Assembly: GCA_015057115.1 (NCBI GenBank)
Contig: SVEZ01000004.1
Span: 124,001 to 188,000 of the forward strand
Source of the DNA: Lachnospiraceae bacterium
GTDB lineage: Bacteria; Bacillota; Clostridia; Lachnospirales; Lachnospiraceae
Length of the DNA stretch: 64,000 bases
Direction: 5' to 3'
The translations under genes and the position numbers were made by a program. Positions 60,350 to 64,000 of this stretch are shown here, in pieces. The notes under the pieces are model-generated. The model was not told where the DNA came from. It saw only the letters and a program-made list of their open reading frames with translations, and searched no databases. Position 1 is the stretch's first letter. Each line of letters begins with the position of its first letter.

Positions 60350-61294
60350 TCACCTTTCCTTTACCGTGTGCCGCTGCTGACGTTTCAGTTCCGCCAGTAT
60401 ATCCGGCGGGATACGGTCAACCAGCCGCTGTAAATTGTCCAGTTCGCTTTTCAGCTTTGCCCGTTCCATCGTATCTTTCATCTTTCCTTTTTCGCTGGCC
60501 TTTGCCCTTGCTTCCAACTTCTCATTCTCCGCCAGCAGGTCATTGATTGTGACCTTGTACTTTTTCAACTGCCCGGAGAAATTCTCCATCTGCGGGAACC
60601 ACTTTTTCAGCATGGAGAGGGCTTCCTCTTTTTTCTTTCCGGCGTTCAGCGGGTTAATGCCGTCCAGTGTGGCTTCAATGGCTCTTGCCTGCCGGGAGAG
60701 GGAAACCGCCTGTTTGAAAAGCCGGGTGGGGATATGCTTCCGGCCTGTCCTGCTGGCGCTCTCCCCACGCTCCAAGTCAGGATATTTCTCCACCATATAG
60801 GCGTGAAAATCGTCCTGCCACTTCGTCAGGTTTGCCCGGTTGCCGATAATCTCCTTTGCACACAGGCGGTTGTCCTTTGTCAGCGGAACAAAGGTCAAAT
60901 GCAGGTGGGGCGTTTTCTCGTCCATGTGTACCACCGCCGACACGATATTTTCCCGTCCTACCCGGCCAATGAGGAAGTCCGCCGCCCTCTGGAAAAACGC
61001 CTGTATCTCCTTTGGGGATTTCCCCTTGAAAAACTCCGGGCTGGCAGTTACCAGCGTATCGACAAACCGTGTGCTGTCCTTGCGGGTTCGGCACCCGGCC
61101 TGTTCAATGCGGTTTTGAATGAAATGATAGTACCTGCCCTCTGGCTTGACGATATGAAAGTTGTACTTGCTCCGGCTTGTGTCAATGTCGGGGTTGCTGG
61201 CGTATTGTTCTTTCTGTCTTTCGTGATGGGCTTCCAGCGGCCTTGCCGGGTTGCCCTTGTGCTTCTCAAACCGCAAAATTGCGTGTTGTGCCAT
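60350..61294 (-). CDS. MobV/Pre-type relaxase
   Basis: The 314-residue protein has the MobV motifs: HAILRFEKHKG at the N-terminus, NPDIDTSRSKYNFHI (motif I, with H-N-x-R-like residues), and VVHMDEKTPHLHLTFVPL (motif III, with catalytic His residues). It nicks at the origin of transfer and leads the DNA strand during mobilization. A coiled-coil C-terminus (ENEKLEARAKASEKGKM) is present. AAAGGAG lies before the ATG. Confidence 0.9.
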   Translation of the reverse strand: MAQHAILRFEKHKGNPARPLEAHHERQKEQYASNPDIDTSRSKYNFHIVKPEGRYYHFIQNRIEQAGCRTRKDSTRFVDTLVTASPEFFKGKSPKEIQAFFQRAADFLIGRVGRENIVSAVVHMDEKTPHLHLTFVPLTKDNRLCAKEIIGNRANLTKWQDDFHAYMVEKYPDLERGESASRTGRKHIPTRLFKQAVSLSRQARAIEATLDGINPLNAGKKKEEALSMLKKWFPQMENFSGQLKKYKVTINDLLAENEKLEARAKASEKGKMKDTMERAKLKSELDNLQRLVDRIPPDILAELKRQQRHTVKER

Positions 61295-61477
61295 TCTGCT
61301 CCTTTCCCCATTCCTTTCCTATCCGGGTTTTTCCACAGGGAAAATCCCGCAGAAATTAGCTCGGATAGGATTGGAATGGATAGAATATAAATAAATCTTT
61401 TTAATCTTTGTATTTCTATATACCGTCCGGTTTTCGTACTTCCGGGGAGTGATTTCCTCACTTCATAAGTACGGTTT
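61295..61477. other. Non-coding stretch between relaxase and Rep-like genes
   Basis: About 180 bases without a gene. The likely origin of transfer is near the mob start, but no pMV158-type nick site was recognised. Direct ATAGGATTGGAATGGATAGA words near 61365-61385 are A/G-rich and could be part of it. Confidence 0.3.
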
Positions 61478-61873
61478 TCAGCCCTCCGGCGTACCAGAAC
61501 CGGATTTCTTGAAGTCGGTGTTTGGAACCGCTTCATAGGATTTTGGGAAAATGCGGTTGGGTTTTCCACAGCCCTGCTTCTGGATCTCCACCAGCCCGGC
61601 GTATTGCAGTTCCCGCAGGGTGTTTACCGCTTTCTGCCGCCCACAGTGGAGCAGGTCAACCACCTCGCAGATGGGATAGTACAGATAAATCCGTCCGCAA
61701 TCATCCGCCCACCCATTCTTGCGGGATAACTCTGTCCGGCGCAGGATAAAGGCGTACAGAACCTTTGCCTCGTTGGACAAGGGCTTGAATGTGGGGGCTT
61801 CAAAAAGGAAATTCGGGAGCCGGGTGAAGCTGAACGCCTTTTCCGGCTGATGGATATAGATGGTATTTGTCAT
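61478..61873 (-). CDS. RepA_N-like replication initiator, C-terminally short
   Basis: The 131-residue protein has the RepA_N start MTNTIYIHQPEKAFSFTRLPNFLFEAPTFKPLSNEAKVLYAFILRRTELS and a winged-helix continuation (YYPICEVVDLLHCGRQKAVNTLRELQYAGLV). Relatives are about twice as long. After the stop at 61478 the next frame contains KYENRT-like wording typical of their tails, so the gene may be truncated or frameshifted. No clear ribosome-binding site was found. It may initiate replication of the excised element. Confidence 0.7.
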   Translation of the reverse strand: MTNTIYIHQPEKAFSFTRLPNFLFEAPTFKPLSNEAKVLYAFILRRTELSRKNGWADDCGRIYLYYPICEVVDLLHCGRQKAVNTLRELQYAGLVEIQKQGCGKPNRIFPKSYEAVPNTDFKKSGSGTPEG

Positions 61874-61984
61874 AGTGCGTTTTGTGGACGGTTAGAAGCC
61901 CGTTTTCCGGGGCGGGCGATACTTTATACCACCAGCCCCGGTTTGGGGCTTGCGAAGCCTGATAAATCAAGGCTTTTTTCGCTC

Positions 61985-62398
61985 CTAACTGTCCACAGCA
62001 GACCTCCTTTTCCGTTCACTTTCTGTTTTCTGCCGCCTGTGAACTCTGGCGGCACAGCCGGGGCAGTATTTTGCCCGGTTGGATTTGGGGACGAACACAC
62101 CGCCGCAGACCTCACAGCGTTTCAAGTCCTTATCCCGGAAAATCTCCGCTTCCAGCGTCCCGTCCAGCGGCAAGACCGCCCAGCGGAACCACTTACAGCA
62201 GACCGAGAAAGAAATCGTCTGCGGACAGGTGCAGGTGTCCCCATCGTCAAGGACAATGCAGTTGCCGTCCTCACAGCAACAGCACTCCCGGCGTATCAGG
62301 CTGGCCGCCTGTTTTCTCTGCGCCGGGGTCATGCGGTAAAGGGAACCGTCCGGCCTGCGTTCCAGCGGCGGCAAGTCTTTATAGGGGTTATCTCTCAT
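61985..62398 (-). CDS. Cys-rich VLP domain protein
   Basis: The start is ATG 62398 (MRDNPYKDLPPLERRPDGSLYRMTPAQR), 6 bases after GGAGG; the frame from 62494 extends into a palindrome. The 137-residue protein has two cysteine-rich blocks, RRECCCCEDGNCIVLDDGDTCTC and RCEVCGGVFVPKSNRAKYCPGC, matching the Cys-rich VLP family of Tn1549-type elements. Zinc binding is likely. Role unknown. Confidence 0.83.
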   Translation of the reverse strand: MRDNPYKDLPPLERRPDGSLYRMTPAQRKQAASLIRRECCCCEDGNCIVLDDGDTCTCPQTISFSVCCKWFRWAVLPLDGTLEAEIFRDKDLKRCEVCGGVFVPKSNRAKYCPGCAARVHRRQKTESERKRRSAVDS

Positions 62399-62493
62399 GC
62401 GTTCCCTCCATTTTGCTTTCCGTTGCCGTTCTCCCCGAAAAGGTTTCCTGCCCCATTCCTGCGGCGTGTTCCGGCGTTGGCACGCTCCTCGCA

Positions 62494-62518
62494 ACTTCGG
62501 GACATTTTGTCCCGAAGT
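62494..62518. repeat. Perfect 11-bp palindromic hairpin
   Basis: ACTTCGGGACA (62494-62504), a TTT loop and TGTCCCGAAGT (62508-62518). No T run follows. It is upstream of the Cys-rich VLP gene and could be an operator or a transfer/replication site. Confidence 0.6.
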
Positions 62519-62621
62519 CCGACTCCTTGCGGTGCTTCCCCAGCCGGGGTATTCCTTTTCGGACGGTCATTCTGTTTTCAAGGTGCCGTCCATCGATGAA
62601 CTACCCTAAGTCTACACGAAA

Positions 62622-62709
62622 AAAATGCAATTCCCGGAATATTGCGAGAATTGCATTTTGATGAAGTTTACACTTTGGAAATTGCATTTTTGCAATCATT
62701 CTGTATAAT
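62622..62709 (+). promoter_or_regulatory. Promoter and operator of the element's XRE gene
   Basis: AAAATGCAATTC (62622-62633) and GAATTGCATTTT (62648-62659) form an inverted repeat. AATTGCATTTT recurs at 62680-62690, overlapping a -35 TTGCAT (62682-62687) with TATAAT (62704-62709) after 16 bases. Three half-sites around a promoter suggest autoregulation by the XRE protein. Confidence 0.65.
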
Positions 62710-62736
62710 GGAAGTATGCGGAGGAGGTGCGTATCT

Positions 62737-63540
62737 ATGGCTTTACCCGGAACGCCCGGACAGCGGATTTCCGATTTATGCAACGGGAACCACATCACAC
62801 AAAAGGAACTTGCGGAGAAGATAGGCGTTTCCGCTTCCCAGTTGAGCCGCATTGTCAGCGGCGAAACAAGAACGGTCAGCAGTGATATTCTCATAGGTGT
62901 GGCAAAGGAATTTAAGGTATCGACAGACTACATACTGGGCTTGTCTACCGTGAGCGTTCGTAAAAGCTACGATATTTCTGAATTAGGCTTGTCCGAGGGA
63001 GCCGTGAGGGGGCTTGTGACGGGTGCTGTTGATGTGCAAATCCTCAACCGCCTGTTGGAACACAGGAATTTTCCTAAGCTGATAGATTTGATACGGATTT
63101 ATTTTCAGGATACGGCGGCAAAGGGCATAACAGCAAGAAACCAGCTTATCGAGATGGCAACGGCTTCCCTGTCCGACCTGATGAAAGAACACCCGGAACA
63201 CCGGGCAGAAGCGAAGCAGGATTTACAGCTTTTGAACGCCCAAAAGATAGGGGAACATGAAGCGGAGATTGAAAAAATCAAAAATGTGTTCCTGGCTATC
63301 CTGCGGGACATTAAGAAAGACATTGACAACGGGGAACAGCCGGGAGAAGCTGTGACCGCCGCTATGTTCCAAGCCATGCGGGACGCACTGGCGGAACAGA
63401 AACAAAAACCACTTTCCATTGACGATGTAACGGCGATGATAGCTGGACAGATCGGACAGCTTACACCGATGGATAAAGAAACTGTTGAAATGTTCCAGCA
63501 GTTTGCGAAGAAGATGATTGAGCAGGCAGGAACAAAGTGA
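62737..63540 (+). CDS. XRE-family regulator of the mobile element
   Basis: The start is ATG 62737, 9 bases after GGAGG; an earlier ATG (62716) lies before the site. The 267-residue protein has an HTH (ITQKELAEKIGVSASQLSRIVSGETRTVSSDILIGVAKEF), then TDYILGLSTV and a long helical region with a coiled segment. It probably keeps the element stable by binding the operator upstream. The sole plus-strand gene at the left part of the element, together with the kinase-like gene. Confidence 0.88.
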   Translation: MALPGTPGQRISDLCNGNHITQKELAEKIGVSASQLSRIVSGETRTVSSDILIGVAKEFKVSTDYILGLSTVSVRKSYDISELGLSEGAVRGLVTGAVDVQILNRLLEHRNFPKLIDLIRIYFQDTAAKGITARNQLIEMATASLSDLMKEHPEHRAEAKQDLQLLNAQKIGEHEAEIEKIKNVFLAILRDIKKDIDNGEQPGEAVTAAMFQAMRDALAEQKQKPLSIDDVTAMIAGQIGQLTPMDKETVEMFQQFAKKMIEQAGTK

Positions 63541-63568
63541 TAAATTTGAATTGTGAGGGAAAATACAG

Positions 63569-64000
63569 ATGAATCAAGGAAGAATTATTGTGATTACAGG
63601 CTCACCGGGGACAGGAAAAACAACAACTGCGTCAATTGTCGCAAAGGAATCAGATATGGATAAATCAGTGCATATGCACACCGATGACTTTTTTCATTAC
63701 TTAAGCAAAGGCGCAATACCACCACATTTGCCAGAATCCAACGAGCAAAATCTGGTTGTCATTGAAGCCTTTTTAGAAGCTGCAAAGCGATATGCTCGTG
63801 GCGGATATGATGTAATTGTAGATGGGATTGTCGGGCCATGGTTTTTGGAGCCATGGAAAGCTCTTGCCCAAGAAGATTACGAGGTACACTATATTGTATT
63901 AAGAGCGAGTAAAAAAGAAACTATGAAGCGAGCTGTGGAACGCTCAAAATTAGATAGAAAAACAAATATTGAATTAGTGGAAACAATGTGGGAGCAATTT
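63569..64000 (+). CDS. P-loop kinase-like protein (AAA_33/zeta-like), 3' end outside window
   Basis: The frame from ATG 63569 (GAGGG upstream) was translated directly: MNQGRIIVITGSPGTGKTTTAS with Walker A GSPGTGKTT, then a DGIVGPWFLEPW block and SKKETMKRAVERS with basic residues. This resembles the small kinases that include chloramphenicol phosphotransferase-like and zeta-toxin-like proteins. At least 144 residues are visible and the frame runs to the window edge. It follows the XRE gene by 28 bases and may be cargo. Confidence 0.7.
   Translation, partial: MNQGRIIVITGSPGTGKTTTASIVAKESDMDKSVHMHTDDFFHYLSKGAIPPHLPESNEQNLVVIEAFLEAAKRYARGGYDVIVDGIVGPWFLEPWKALAQEDYEVHYIVLRASKKETMKRAVERSKLDRKTNIELVETMWEQF

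Larger units (their letters stand above)
58325..64000. mobile_element. Left part of an integrated mobilizable element (TnpX/TnpW type)
   Basis: From the XRE break at about 58325 to the window end lie a large serine recombinase, a TnpW-like protein, a MobV relaxase, a RepA_N-like protein, a Cys-rich VLP protein, an XRE regulator and a kinase-like gene. The coding sequence is more GC-rich than the neighbours. The recombinase at the very edge facing out is typical of TnpX/TndX elements. The right end is not visible. No type IV secretion genes appear in this part, so it may be mobilizable rather than self-transmissible, or a part of a larger ICE. Confidence 0.85.

Noticed and set aside
61850-62599. 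Plus-strand frame of 249 codons in the mobile element
   Set aside because: It is antisense to the Cys-rich VLP gene and non-coding sequence, with proline- and arginine-rich low-complexity composition typical of GC-rich shadows.
58361-64000. Phage origin of the right-hand element
   Set aside because: No phage structural genes; relaxase, TnpW and Cys-rich VLP proteins point to a mobilizable transposon.
1-64000. CRISPR arrays, rRNA and tRNA genes
   Set aside because: No regularly spaced repeats and no tRNA-like cloverleaf or rRNA sequence was recognised by eye.

Overview
The window looks like a chromosome segment of an anaerobic gut-type Clostridia, most probably Lachnospiraceae. Evidence: moderate GC, strong AGGAGG ribosome-binding sites, a full acetyl-CoA to butyryl-CoA operon in the order thl-crt-hbd-bcd-etfB-etfA, a Bce-type two-component/ABC module, many small GNAT acetyltransferases and a TnpX/TnpW-type mobile element. 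No rRNA, tRNA or CRISPR array was seen.

Layout. (1) 1-8.6 kb: the end of an O-antigen-ligase-like membrane protein, a secreted BspA-type leucine-rich-repeat protein, a BceAB-like exporter, a frameshifted secreted transglutaminase-like gene and a BceRS-like two-component system. (2) 8.6-21.5 kb, all on the minus strand and probably one long operon: glutamate racemase, polymer-export ABC ATPase, two secreted transglutaminase/FnIII proteins, three sugar-transfer-associated ATP-grasp enzymes, a CapA-like protein, a CDP-glycerol phosphotransferase-like enzyme, a LicC-like nucleotidyltransferase and the ABC permease. Together they look like a machine that makes, decorates and exports an anionic wall polymer. 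(3) 21.6-28.1 kb: a DUF554 protein, a GNAT enzyme, then a cluster of small secreted or membrane proteins of unknown function, a tiny exported peptide gene and a large TPR-like regulator. The three units share a TGCAAAAG operator-like motif, which suggests an RRNPP-type peptide-signalling system. (4) 28.3-34.2 kb: the butyrate operon. (5) 34.5-37.4 kb: an iron/cobalamin-type ABC importer. (6) 37.8-57.6 kb: an accessory stretch of single genes (metallophosphoesterase, several GNATs, Fic protein with a palindromic promoter, NUDIX, isochorismatase-like, DUF523, a transglutaminase-HIT fusion, a glycosyltransferase, Rpn-type nucleases). (7) 57.9 kb to the end: an XRE regulator gene cut by the left end of an integrated element carrying a serine recombinase, TnpW, a MobV relaxase, a RepA_N-like protein, a Cys-rich VLP protein, an XRE regulator and a P-loop kinase running off the window.

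Two non-coding elements, about 5636-5771 (+) and 28129-28266 (-), share the same core flanks but have different sequences in stems that still pair; this is the signature of a structured RNA or a palindromic repeat family. Four genes carry apparent one-base frameshifts in homopolymer runs, which are either real decay, phase variation or assembly error. Start codons were moved from the longest open frame whenever an internal start had the better ribosome-binding site.
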